NCBI RefSeq assembly: GCF_051401765.1
Contig: NW_027480601.1
Location: forward strand, 682,001-746,000
Origin: Calliopsis andreniformis
Taxonomy: Eukaryota > Arthropoda > Insecta > Hymenoptera > Andrenidae
Reading direction: 5' to 3'
Length of the DNA stretch: 64,000 nucleotides
Below the pieces are notes generated by a model that saw only the letters and a program-made list of their open reading frames with translations, was not told where the DNA came from and ran no database searches. Below, in pieces: positions 39,702 through 52,950 of this stretch. The position numbers and the translations under genes are program-made. Within the stretch, counting starts at the first letter, position 1. Every line of letters begins with the position of its first letter.

Positions 39702-41915
39702 CATACTCAACCTTCAATCCTCGATCCTCAATCATCAATCCTCAATCCTCAATCCTCAGTCATCAATCCTCAATCTTCAATACTCAATCCTCAATCCTCA
39801 ATCCTGAATCCTCAATCCTCAATCCTCATTCCTCAAACCTCAATCCTCAACCCTCAGTCCTCATACTCAATTCTCAATCCTCATTCCTCAATCCTCAATC
39901 TTCAATCCTCAATAATCAATCTCCTATCCTAGATCCTCAATCCCCAATACTCTATCATTAATCCTCAATATTCAATCCTCTATCCCCAGTCCTCAATCTT
40001 CAATCCCCAAAGCTCAATAATCAATCCTCAACACTCAGTCCTCAATCCTCAATCCTCAATACTCAAACCTCAATCCTCAACCGTCAGTCCTTGTCCTCAA
40101 TCCTCAACCCTCAATACTCAATCCTCAATCCTCAATCTTCAATCATCAATACTCAATCTTCAATCCTCAATCCTCAATCCTCAATCCTCAATCCTCAATC
40201 CTCAATCCTCAATATTCAATACACAACCCTCAAACACCAATCCTCAATACTCAATCATCAATCCTCAATTCTCAATACTCGATGGAATATCCTGAATTCT
40301 CAGTTTTCAATACTCAATCCTCAATCTTCAATCATCAAGTCTCCATCCACAAACATTAATTCTCATCACACAACCCTCAACACTCAATTCTCAATCCTCA
40401 ATCCTCAATCTTGAATCCTCAATCCTCAATCCTCAATACTCAACCATCAGTCCTCAATTCTGAATACTCAATAGAATATACTGAATTCTTAGTATTCAAT
40501 ACTCAAAGCTCAATCCTCAACCCTCAGCCTTCATCCTCCATCCTCAATCCTCAATCCTCAAACCTCAATCTTCAATCATCAATACTCAATCTTCGATCCA
40601 CAATGCTCAACCCTCAATCCTCAATCCTCAATCCTCAGTCATGAATACTTAATCTTCAATACTCAGTCCTCAATCGTCAATCCTCAATACTCAATCATCA
40701 ATCTTCAATCCTCAACCCTCAATCCTGAATCCTCAATCCGCAGTCCTCAATCTTCAATCCTCAATACACAATCTTCAATCCTCGATATTCAACACACAAC
40801 CCTCAACCTTCAATCCTCAATGCTCAACCATCAATCCTCAATTCTCAATACTCAATAGAATACCCTGAAATCTCAGTTTTCAATACTCAATCCTCATTCT
40901 TCAATCTTCAAGTTTCCATCCACAAACATCAATACTCAGTCATGAATACTCAATCTTCAATACTCATACTCAATCCTCAATCCTCAATCCTCAATCCTCA
41001 ATCCTCAATCCTCAATCCTCAATCCTCAATCGTCAGACTTCAATCCTCAATACTCAATATTCAATCCTGAATCCTCAACCCTCAATCCTCAATCCTCATT
41101 CTTCAATCCTGAATACCCAATCCTCAATCTTCAATCCTCAACCCTCAATCCTCAATTCTCAATCCTCAATCCTCAGTCCTCAGTCCTCAAACCACAATCC
41201 TCAACCCTCAGCCCTCATCCTCAATCCTCAATCCTCAACCCTCAGTCCTCCGTCCTCAAACCTCAATCCTCAGCCCTCAGACCTCATCCTCGATCCTCAA
41301 TCCTCAATCCTCAATCCTCAATATTCAATCCTCAATACTCAATATTCAATCCTCAACCCTCAGTCCTCAAACCTCAATTCTGAATCCTGAATACTAAACC
41401 TTCAATCCTCAATCCTCAGTCCTGAGTACTCTACCACCAATCTTCAATCCTCAATCCCCAATGCTCAATCCTCAATCCTCATTCTTCAATCCTCAATACC
41501 CAATCCTCAATCTTCAATCCTCTATCCTCAATGCTCAATTCTCAATCCTCAATCCTCAAACCTGAATCTTCAAACCTCAATACTCGATCTTCAATCCTCA
41601 ATCCTCAATCCTCAGTCATCAATCCTCAATCCTCAATCCTCAATCTTCAATCCTCAATAATCAATCTCCAATACTAGATCCTCAATCCCCAATCCTCAAT
41701 CCTTAATCCTCAATCTTGAATTCTCAATCCCCAGTCCTCAATCTTCAATCCTCAATGCTCAATCCTCAATCCTCAATCCTCAGTCCTCAATCCTCAATCC
41801 TCAATCCTCAAACCTCAAACCTCAACCGTCAGTCCTCGTCCTCAAACCTCAACCCTAAATCCTCCATCCTCAATCTTCAATCATCAATACTCAATCTTCA
41901 ATCCGCAATCCTCAA
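39702..41915. repeat. Nested 2.2-2.5-kb duplication, second copy (unit A)
   Basis: Partner of 37,217-39,660. One period of 2,254 bp (39,207 to 41,460) holds seven 6-bp units, near 39,580, 39,861, 40,089, 40,527, 40,959, 41,211 and 41,281. These explain why the period is back in phase with the heptamer. Confidence 0.8.
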
Positions 41916-42494
41916 TCCTCAATCCTCAATCCTCAATCCTCAATCCTCAATCATCAGTCCTCAATCTTCAATACTCAATCCCCAACCCTCAATCCTCAAT
42001 CCTCAATCCTCAGTCATGAATACTCAATCTTCAATACTCATCCTCAATCCTCAATCCTCAATCCTCAATCCTCAATCCTCAATCCTCATTCCTCAAACAT
42101 CAATCCTCAACCCTCAGCCCTCATCCTCAATTCTCAATTCTCAAACCTCAATCCTCAATTCTCAATCTTCAATCCTAAATAATCAATCTCCAATCCTAGA
42201 TCCTCAATCCCCAATCCTCAATCGTTAATCCTCAATCTTCAATCCTCAAACCACAGTCCTCAATCCTCAATACTCAATCTTCAATCCTCAATCCTCAATT
42301 CTCAATCCTCAATACTCAATCCGCAATCCCCGATTCTCAATCTTCAATCCTCAATCCTCAGTCCTCAATCCTCATTCCTCAATCTTCAATCCTCAATACT
42401 CAATCTTCAATTCTCAATCCGCAATCCTCAATCCTCAATCCTCAATCCTCAATCCTCAAACTTCAATCCTCAACCGTCAGTCCTCGTACTCAAT
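41351..42494. repeat. 1,144-bp tandem pair, first unit (unit A)
   Basis: Both units begin CCTCAACCCTCAGTCCTC and run to a CTCGTACTCAATCC hexamer junction. The period is 3 modulo 7. Four 6-bp units (near 41,838, 42,035, 42,121 and 42,482) account for it. This unit has C at 41,982 where the second has T at 43,126. Confidence 0.88.
41461..41845. repeat. 385-bp block, copy 5 of 9
   Basis: Carries the G at 41,564 that turns CTCAATC into CTGAATC. This places a TGA in the frame that stays open in its 7,021-bp partner at 48,482. Confidence 0.85.
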
Positions 42495-43638
42495 CCTCAA
42501 CCCTCAGTCCTCAAACCTCAATTCTGAATCCTGAATACTAAACCTTCAATCCTCAATCCTCAGTCCTGAGTACTCTACCACCAATCTTCAATCCTCAATC
42601 CCCAATGCTCAATCCTCAATCCTCATTCTTCAATCCTCAATACCCAATCCTCAATCTTCAATCCTCTATCCTCAATGCTCAATTCTCAATCCTCAATCCT
42701 CAAATCTCAATCTTCAAACCTCAATACTCGATCTTCAATCCTCAATCCTCAATCCTCAGTCATCAATCCTCAATCCTCAATCCTCAATCTTCAATCCTCA
42801 ATAATCAATCTCCAATACTAGATCCTCAATCCCCAATCCTCAATCCTTAATCCTCAATCTTGAATTCTCAATCCCCAGTCCTCAATCTTCAATCCTCAAT
42901 GCTCAATCCTCAATCCTCAATCCTCAGTCCTCAATCCTCAATCCTCAATCCTCAAACCTCAAACCTCAACCGTCAGTCCTCGTCCTCAAACCTCAACCCT
43001 AAATCCTCCATCCTCAATCTTCAATCATCAATACTCAATCTTCAATCCGCAATCCTCAATCCTCAATCCTCAATCCTCAATCCTCAATCCTCAATCATCA
43101 GTCCTCAATCTTCAATACTCAATCCTCAACCCTCAATCCTCAATCCTCAATCCTCAGTCATGAATACTCAATCTTCAATACTCATCCTCAATCCTCAATC
43201 CTCAATCCTCAATCCTCAATCCTCAATCCTCATTCCTCAAACATCAATCCTCAACCCTCAGCCCTCATCCTCAATTCTCAATTCTCAAACCTCAATCCTC
43301 AATTCTCAATCTTCAATCCTAAATAATCAATCTCCAATCCTAGATCCTCAATCCCCAATCCTCAATCGTTAATCCTCAATCTTCAATCCTCAAACCACAG
43401 TCCTCAATCCTCAATACTCAATCTTCAATCCTCAATCCTCAATTCTCAATCCTCAATACTCAATCCGCAATCCCCGATTCTCAATCTTCAATCCTCAATC
43501 CTCAGTCCTCAATCCTCATTCCTCAATCTTCAATCCTCAATACTCAATCTTCAATTCTCAATCCGCAATCCTCAATCCTCAATCCTCAATCCTCAATCCT
43601 CAAACTTCAATCCTCAACCGTCAGTCCTCGTACTCAAT
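42495..43638. repeat. 1,144-bp tandem pair, second unit (unit A)
   Basis: Ends at 43,638, where the next bases again read CCTCAACCCTCA but then continue into different sequence. A partial, more diverged relative of the right half of this unit lies just left of unit A, at about 35,980-36,640. Confidence 0.85.
42605..42989. repeat. 385-bp block, copy 6 of 9
   Basis: Marked by CCTCAAATCTCAATC, a single T shared only with copy 9 at 49,626. Confidence 0.85.
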
Positions 43639-46227
43639 CCTCAACCCTCAACCCTCAATCCTCAATCTTCAATCATCAATACTCAATCTTCAATCCTGAA
43701 TTCTCAATCCTCAATCTTCAATCCTCAATCCTCAATATTCAACACACACCCATCTACCATCAATTCTCAATACTCAACCATCAATCCGCAATTCTCAATA
43801 CTCAATAGAATATCCTGAATTCTCATGATTCAATACTCAATCCACAATATTCAATAATCAAATCTCAATCCTCAAACATCAATTCTCAACACGCATTCCT
43901 CAACCCTCGGTCCTCTCTCTTCAATCCTCCATCGTCTATCCTCTATCCTCAAGTGTCAATACTCAATCCTCAATCCTCAACCCTCAATCGTCAGGCCTCA
44001 TACCTCAATCCCGAATCCTCAATCCTGAATGCTCAATCTTCATCCCACAGTCCGCAACAATCGATTGTCAATCCTCAATCCTCAATAGAGTATCCTCAAT
44101 TCACAGTTTTCAATACTCAATCCCCAATCTTCAATCTTCAAATCTCAATCCACAGACATCAATTCTCATCACTCAACCCTCAACACTCAGTCCTCAATCT
44201 TCAATCCTCAATCCTCAATCCTCAATCTTCAATCCGCCATACTCAACCTTCAATCCTCGATCCTCAATCATCAATCCTCAATCCTCAATCCTCAGTCATC
44301 AATCCTCAATCTTCAATTCTCAATCCTCAATCCTCAATCCTGAATCCTCAATCCTCAATCCTCATTCCTCAAACCTCAATCCTCAACCCTCAGTCCTCAT
44401 ACTCAATTCTCAATCCTCATTCCTCAATCCTCAATCTTCAATCCTCAATAATCAATCTCCTATCCTAGATCCTCAATCCCCAATACTCTATCATTAATCC
44501 TCAATATTCAATCCTCTATCCCCAGTCCTCAATCTTCAATCCCCAAAGCTCAATAATCAATCCTCAATACTCAGTCCTCAATCCTCAATCCTCAGTCCTC
44601 AATCCTCAATCCTCAATACTCAAACATCAATCCTCAACCGTCAGTCCTTGTCCTCAATCCTCAACCCTCAATACTCAATCCTCAATCCTCAATCTTCAAT
44701 CATCAATACTCAATCTTCAATCCTCAATCCTCAATCCTCAATCCTCAATCCTCAATCCTCAATCCTCAATATTCAATACACAACCCTCAAACACCAATCC
44801 TCAATACTCAATCATCAATCCTCAATTCTCAATACTCAATGGAATATCCTGAATTCTCAGTTTTCAATACTCAATCCTCAATCTTCAATCATCAAGTCTC
44901 CATCCACAGACATTAATTCTCATCACTCAACCCTCAACACTCAATTCTCAATCCTCAATCCTCAATCTTGAATCCTCAATCCTCAATCCTCAATCCTCAA
45001 TCACCAATCCTCAATCTTCAACACTCAAGCCTCAATCCTCAATCCTCAATCCTCAATCCTCAATCTTCAGTCATCAATCCTCAATCTTCAATACTCAATC
45101 CTCAATCCTCAATCCTCAATCCTCAATACTCAACCATCAGTCCTCAATTCTGAATACTCAATAGAATATACTGAATTCTTAGTATTCAATACTCAAAGCT
45201 CAATCCTCAACCCTCAGCCTTCATCCTCCATCCTCAATCCTCAATCCTCAAACCTCAATCTTCAATCATCAATACTCAATCTTCGATCCACAATGCTCAA
45301 CCCTCAATCCTCAATCCTCAATCCTCAGCCATGAATACTTAATCTTCAATACTCAGTCCTCAATCCTCAATCCTCAATACTCAATCATCAATCTTCAATC
45401 CTCAACCCTCAATCCTGAATCCTCAATCCGCAGTCCTCAATCTTCAATCCTCAATACACAATCTTCAATCCTCAATATTCAACACACAACCCTCAACCTT
45501 CAATCCTCAATGCTCAACCATCAATCCTCAATTCTCAATACTCAATAGAATACCCTGAAATCTCAGTTTTCAATACTCAATCCTCATTCTTCAATCTTCA
45601 AGTTTCCATCCACAAACATCAATACTCATCACTCAATCCTCAACACTCAGTCCTCAATCTTCAATCCTCAATCCTCAATCCTCAATCCTCAATCCTCAAT
45701 CCTCAGTCATGAATACTCAATCTTCAATACTCATCCTCAATCCTCAATCCTCAATCCTCAATCCTCAATCCTCAATCCTCAATCCTCAATCCTCAATCGT
45801 CAGACTTCAATCCTCAATACTCAATATTCAATCCTGAATCCTCAACCCTCAATCCTCAATCCTCATTCTTCAATCCTGAATACCCAATCCTCAATCTTCA
45901 ATCCTCAATCCTCAATCCTCAATTCTCAATCCTCAATCCTCAGTCCTCAGTCCTCAAACCACAATCCTCAACTCTCAGCCCTCATCCTCAATCCTCAATC
46001 CTCAACCCTCAGTCCTCCGTCCTCAAACCTCAATCCTCAGCCCTCAGACCTCATCCTCGATTCTCAATCCTCAATCCTCAATCCTCAATATTCAATCCTC
46101 AATACTCAATATTCAATCCTCAATCCTCAGTCCTCAAACCTCAATTCTGAATCCTGAATACTAAACCTTCAATCCTTAATCCTCAGTCCTGAGTACTCTA
46201 CCACCAATCTTCAATCCTCAATCCCCA

Positions 46228-46612
46228 ATGCTCAATCCTCAATCCTCATTCTTCAATCCACAATACCCAATCCTCAATCTTCAATCCTCTATCCTCAATG
46301 CTCAATTCTCAATCCTCAATCCTCAAACCTCAATCTTCAAACCTCAATACTCGATCTTCAATCCTCAATCCTCAATCCTCAGTCATCAATCCTCAATCCT
46401 CAATCCTCAATCTTCAATCCTCAATAATCAATCTCCAATACTAGATCCTCAATCCCCAATCCTCAATCCTTAATCCTCAATCTTGAATTCTCAATCCCCA
46501 GTCCTCAATCTTCAATCCTCAATGCTCAATCCTCAATCCTCAATCCTCAGTCCTCAATCCTCAATCCTCAATCCTCAAACCTCAAACCTCAACCGTCAGT
46601 CCTCGTCCTCAA
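46228..46612. repeat. 385-bp block, copy 7 of 9
   Basis: The 7,021-bp partner of copy 4, sharing its CCACAATACCC mark. Confidence 0.85.
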
Positions 46613-48481
46613 ACCTCAACCCTAAATCCTCCATCCTCAATCTTCAATCATCAATACTCAATCTTCAATCCGCAATCCTCAATCTTCAATCCTCAATCCT
46701 CAATCCTCAATCTTCAATCCTCCATACTCAACCTTCAATCCTCGATCCTCAATCATCAATCCTCAATCCTCAATCCTCAGTCATCAATCCTCAATCTTCA
46801 ATACTCAATCCTCAATCCTCAATCCTGAATCCTCAATCCTCAATCCTCATTCCTCAAACCTCAATCCTCAACCCTCAGTCCTCATACTCAATTCTCAATC
46901 CTCATTCCTCAATCCTCAATCTTCAATCCTCAATAATCAATCTCCTATCCTAGATCCTCAATCCCCAATACTCTATCATTAATCCTCAATATTCAATCCT
47001 CTATCCCCAGTCCTCAATCTTCAATCCCCAAAGCTCAATAATCAATCCTCAACACTCAGTCCTCAATCCTCAATCCTCAATACTCAAACCTCAATCCTCA
47101 ACCGTCAGTCCTTGTCCTCAATCCTCAACCCTCAATACTCAATCCTCAATCCTCAATCTTCAATCATCAATACTCAATCTTCAATCCTCAATCCTCAATC
47201 CTCAATCCTCAATCCTCAATCCTCAATCCTCAATATTCAATACACAACCCTCAAACACCAATCCTCAATACTCAATCATCAATCCTCAATTCTCAATACT
47301 CGATGGAATATCCTGAATTCTCAGTTTTCAATACTCAATCCTCAATCTTCAATCATCAAGTCTCCATCCACAAACATTAATTCTCATCACACAACCCTCA
47401 ACACTCAATTCTCAATCCTCAATCCTCAATCTTGAATCCTCAATCCTCAATCCTCAATACTCAACCATCAGTCCTCAATTCTGAATACTCAATAGAATAT
47501 ACTGAATTCTTAGTATTCAATACTCAAAGCTCAATCCTCAACCCTCAGCCTTCATCCTCCATCCTCAATCCTCAATCCTCAAACCTCAATCTTCAATCAT
47601 CAATACTCAATCTTCGATCCACAATGCTCAACCCTCAATCCTCAATCCTCAATCCTCAGTCATGAATACTTAATCTTCAATACTCAGTCCTCAATCGTCA
47701 ATCCTCAATACTCAATCATCAATCTTCAATCCTCAACCCTCAATCCTGAATCCTCAATCCGCAGTCCTCAATCTTCAATCCTCAATACACAATCTTCAAT
47801 CCTCGATATTCAACACACAACCCTCAACCTTCAATCCTCAATGCTCAACCATCAATCCTCAATTCTCAATACTCAATAGAATACCCTGAAATCTCAGTTT
47901 TCAATACTCAATCCTCATTCTTCAATCTTCAAGTTTCCATCCACAAACATCAATACTCAGTCATGAATACTCAATCTTCAATACTCATACTCAATCCTCA
48001 ATCCTCAATCCTCAATCCTCAATCCTCAATCCTCAATCCTCAATCCTCAATCGTCAGACTTCAATCCTCAATACTCAATATTCAATCCTGAATCCTCAAC
48101 CCTCAATCCTCAATCCTCATTCTTCAATCCTGAATACCCAATCCTCAATCTTCAATCCTCAACCCTCAATCCTCAATTCTCAATCCTCAATCCTCAGTCC
48201 TCAGTCCTCAAACCACAATCCTCAACCCTCAGCCCTCATCCTCAATCCTCAATCCTCAACCCTCAGTCCTCCGTCCTCAAACCTCAATCCTCAGCCCTCA
48301 GACCTCATCCTCGATCCTCAATCCTCAATCCTCAATCCTCAATATTCAATCCTCAATACTCAATATTCAATCCTCAACCCTCAGTCCTCAAACCTCAATT
48401 CTGAATCCTGAATACTAAACCTTCAATCCTCAATCCTCAGTCCTGAGTACTCTACCACCAATCTTCAATCCTCAATCCCCA

Positions 48482-48866
48482 ATGCTCAATCCTCAATCCT
48501 CATTCTTCAATCCTCAATACCCAATCCTCAATCTTCAATCCTCTATCCTCAATGCTCAATTCTCAATCCTCAATCCTCAAACCTCAATCTTCAAACCTCA
48601 ATACTCGATCTTCAATCCTCAATCCTCAATCCTCAGTCATCAATCCTCAATCCTCAATCCTCAATCTTCAATCCTCAATAATCAATCTCCAATACTAGAT
48701 CCTCAATCCCCAATCCTCAATCCTTAATCCTCAATCTTGAATTCTCAATCCCCAGTCCTCAATCTTCAATCCTCAATGCTCAATCCTCAATCCTCAATCC
48801 TCAGTCCTCAATCCTCAATCCTCAATCCTCAAACCTCAAACCTCAACCGTCAGTCCTCGTCCTCAA
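48482..48866. repeat. 385-bp block, copy 8 of 9
   Basis: The 7,021-bp partner of copy 5. It has C at 48,585 and so lacks the TGA. Confidence 0.85.
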
Positions 48867-49625
48867 ACCTCAACCCTAAATCCTCCATCCTCAATCTTCA
48901 ATCATCAATACTCAATCTTCAATCCGCAATCCTCAATCCTCAATCCTCAATCCTCAATCCTCAATCCTCAATCATCAGTCCTCAATCTTCAATACTCAAT
49001 CCCCAACCCTCAATCCTCAATCCTCAATCCTCAGTCATGAATACTCAATCTTCAATACTCATCCTCAATCCTCAATCCTCAATCCTCAATCCTCAATCCT
49101 CAATCCTCATTCCTCAAACATCAATCCTCAACCCTCAGCCCTCATCCTCAATTCTCAATTCTCAAACCTCAATCCTCAATTCTCAATCTTCAATCCTAAA
49201 TAATCAATCTCCAATCCTAGATCCTCAATCCCCAATCCTCAATCGTTAATCCTCAATCTTCAATCCTCAAACCACAGTCCTCAATCCTCAATACTCAATC
49301 TTCAATCCTCAATCCTCAATTCTCAATCCTCAATACTCAATCCGCAATCCCCGATTCTCAATCTTCAATCCTCAATCCTCAGTCCTCAATCCTCATTCCT
49401 CAATCTTCAATCCTCAATACTCAATCTTCAATTCTCAATCCGCAATCCTCAATCCTCAATCCTCAATCCTCAATCCTCAAACTTCAATCCTCAACCGTCA
49501 GTCCTCGTACTCAATCCTCAACCCTCAGTCCTCAAACCTCAATTCTGAATCCTGAATACTAAACCTTCAATCCTCAATCCTCAGTCCTGAGTACTCTACC
49601 ACCAATCTTCAATCCTCAATCCCCA

Positions 49626-50010
49626 ATGCTCAATCCTCAATCCTCATTCTTCAATCCTCAATACCCAATCCTCAATCTTCAATCCTCTATCCTCAATGCT
49701 CAATTCTCAATCCTCAATCCTCAAATCTCAATCTTCAAACCTCAATACTCGATCTTCAATCCTCAATCCTCAATCCTCAGTCATCAATCCTCAATCCTCA
49801 ATCCTCAATCTTCAATCCTCAATAATCAATCTCCAATACTAGATCCTCAATCCCCAATCCTCAATCCTTAATCCTCAATCTTGAATTCTCAATCCCCAGT
49901 CCTCAATCTTCAATCCTCAATGCTCAATCCTCAATCCTCAATCCTCAGTCCTCAATCCTCAATCCTCAATCCTCAAACCTCAAACCTCAACCGTCAGTCC
50001 TCGTCCTCAA
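49626..50010. repeat. 385-bp block, copy 9 of 9
   Basis: The 7,021-bp partner of copy 6, with the CCTCAAATCTC mark. Confidence 0.85.
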
Positions 50011-50527
50011 ACCTCAACCCTAAATCCTCCATCCTCAATCTTCAATCATCAATACTCAATCTTCAATCCGCAATCCTCAATCCTCAATCCTCAATCCTCA
50101 ATCCTCAATCCTCAATCATCAGTCCTCAATCTTCAATACTCAATCCTCAACCCTCAATCCTCAATCCTCAATCCTCAGTCATGAATACTCAATCTTCAAT
50201 ACTCATCCTCAATCCTCAATCCTCAATCCTCAATCCTCAATCCTCAATCCTCATTCCTCAAACATCAATCCTCAACCCTCAGCCCTCATCCTCAATTCTC
50301 AATTCTCAAACCTCAATCCTCAATTCTCAATCTTCAATCCTAAATAATCAATCTCCAATCCTAGATCCTCAATCCCCAATCCTCAATCGTTAATCCTCAA
50401 TCTTCAATCCTCAAACCACAGTCCTCAATCCTCAATACTCAATCTTCAATCCTCAATCCTCAATTCTCAATCCTCAATACTCAATCCGCAATCCCCGATT
50501 CTCAATCTTCAATCCTCAATCCTCAGT

Positions 50528-52160
50528 CCTCAATCCTCATTCCTCAATCTTCAATCCTCAATACTCAATCTTCAATTCTCAATCCGCAATCCTCAATCCT
50601 CAATCCTCAATCCTCAATCCTCAAACTTCAATCCTCAACCGTCAGTCCTCGTACTCAATCCTCAACCCTCAACCCTCAATCCTCAATCTTCAATCATCAA
50701 TACTCAATCTTCAATCCTCAATTCTAAATCCTCAATCTTCAATCCTCAATCCTCAATATTCAACACACACCCATCTACCATCAATTCTCAATACTCAACC
50801 ATCAATCCTCAATTCTCAATACTCAATAGAATATCCTGAATTCTCATGATTCAATACTCAATCCACAATATTCAATAATCAAATCTCAATCCTCAAACAT
50901 CAATTCTCAACACGCATTCCTCAACACTCGGTCCTCTCTCTTCAATCCTACATTGTCTATCCTCTATCCTCAAGTGTCAATCCTCAATCATCAATCCTCA
51001 ACCCTCAATCGTCAGGCCTCAAACCTCAATTCCGAATCCTCAATCCTGAATGCTCAATCTTCATCCCACAGTCCGCAACAATCAATTGTCAATCCTCAAT
51101 CCTCAATAGAGTATCCTCAATTCACACTTTTCAATATTCAATCCCCAATCTTCAATATTCAAATCTCAATCCACAGACATCAATTCTCATCACTCAACCC
51201 TCAACACTCAGTCCTCAATCTTCAATCCTCAATCCTCAATCCTCAATCTTCAATCCTCCATACTCAACCTTCAATCCTCGATCCTCAATGATCAATCCTC
51301 AATCCTCAATCCTCAGTCATCAATCCTCAATCTTCAATCCTCAATCGTCAATCTTCCATCCTCAATACTCAATCTTCAATCCTCAATCCTCATTCCTCAA
51401 TCCTCAACCCTCAGTCCTCATACTCAATTCTCAATCCTCATTCCTCAATCCTCAATCTTCAATCCTCAATAATCAATCTCCTATCCTAGATCCTCAATCC
51501 CCAATACTCTATCATTAATCCTCAATATTCAATCCTCTATCCCCAGTCCTCAATCTTCAATCCCCAAAGCTCAATAATCAATCCACAATCCTCAGTCCTC
51601 AATCCTCAATCCTCAGTCCTCAATCCTCAATCCTCAATACTCAAACCTCAATCCTCAACCGTCAGTCCTTGTCCTCAATCCTCAACCCTCAATACTCAAT
51701 CCTCAATCCTCAATCTTCAATCGTCAATACGCAATCTTCAATCCTCAATCCTCAATCCTCAATCCTCAATCCTCAATCCTCAATATTCTATACACAACCC
51801 TCAAACACCAATCCTCAATACTCAATCATCAATCCTCAATTCTCAATACTCAATGGAATATCCTGAATTCTCAGTTTTCAATACTCAATCCTCAATCTTC
51901 AATCATCAATCCTCAATCTTCAATACTCAATCCTCAATCCTCAATCCTCAATCCTCAATACTCAACCATCAGTCCTCAATTCTGAATACTCAATAGAATA
52001 TACTGAATTCTTAGTATTCAATACTCAAAGCTCAATCCTCAACCCTCAGCCTTCATCCTCCATCCTCAATCCTCAATCCTTAAACCTCAATCTTCAATCA
52101 TCAATACTCAATCTTCGATCCACAATGCTCAACCCTCAATCCTCAATCCTCAATACTCAA
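50528..52160. repeat. Partial third 7-kb unit, more diverged
   Basis: This follows the start of units A and B, but differences accumulate from about 50,719 (CCTCAATTCTAAATCC against CCTGAATTCTCAATCC). Later differences include CACTTTTCAATATTC in its M2, the non-palindromic ACAATCAATTGT, and several losses between about 51.3 and 51.9 kb. It ends near 52,160, where the sequence turns to a different mosaic. Confidence 0.75.
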
Positions 52161-52950
52161 TTCTGAATCCTCAATCGTCAGTCTTCAATCCTCAATACTC
52201 AACCTTCAATCCTGAATCCTCAATCCTCAATCCTCAATCCTCATTCTTCAATCCTCAATACCCAATCCTCAATCTTCAATCCTCAATCCTCAATCCTCAA
52301 TTCTCAATCCTCATTCCTCAGTCCTCAGTCCTCAAACCTCAATCCTCAACCCTCAGCCCTCATCCTCAATCATCAATCCTCAATCCTCAATCCTCAATAG
52401 AATATCATCAATTCACAGTTTTCAATACTCAATACTCAATCTGCAATCTTCAAATCTCTATTCACAAACATCAATTCTCATCACTCAACCCTCAACACTC
52501 CGTCCCCAATCCTCAACACTCAACCCTCAATCCTCAATCCTCAATTTTCAAACCTCAATAGTCAATCTTCAATCCTCAATCCTCAATCCTCTATCCTCAA
52601 TCCTCAATCGTCAGACTTCAATCCTCAATAATCAATCTTCAATCCTGAATCCTCAATCCTCAATCCTCATTCTTCAATCCTGAATACCCAATCCTCAATC
52701 TTCAATCCTCAATCCTCAATCCTCAATCCTCAATACACATTCTTCAATCATCAATACCCAATCCTCAATCTTCAATCCTCAGTCCTCAATCCTCAATTCT
52801 CAATCCTCAGTTGTCATCCTCGATCCTCAATCCTCAGTTCTCAATCTTCCATCCTCAATACTCAATCTTCAATCCTCAATCCTCAAGTCTTCTATCCTCA
52901 ATCCTTCAATCCTCAATACCATCTCAATCCTCAATCCTCAATCCTCAATC

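Larger units (their letters stand above)
36486..43506. repeat. 7,021-bp tandem unit A
   Basis: From about 36,486 every row I compared reappears 7,021 bp downstream (1,003 heptamer lengths). I found only two base differences: A at 37,888 against G at 44,909, and G at 41,564 against C at 48,585. Left of 36,486 the resemblance continues with more differences (for example TCAACCC against TCAGTCC), so the junction lies inside older homologous repeat. The unit contains one M2, one perfect palindrome, three 385-bp blocks, a nested 2.25-2.49-kb duplication and a 1,144-bp tandem pair. Confidence 0.9.
43507..50527. repeat. 7,021-bp tandem unit B
   Basis: The second, near-identical unit. It preserves every difference between the nested copies of unit A: C at 49,003 and T at 50,147 mirror 41,982 and 43,126, and CCACAATACCC at 46,258 mirrors 39,237. 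Past its right edge the match to unit A's successor sequence continues without change to about 50,718. Confidence 0.9.
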
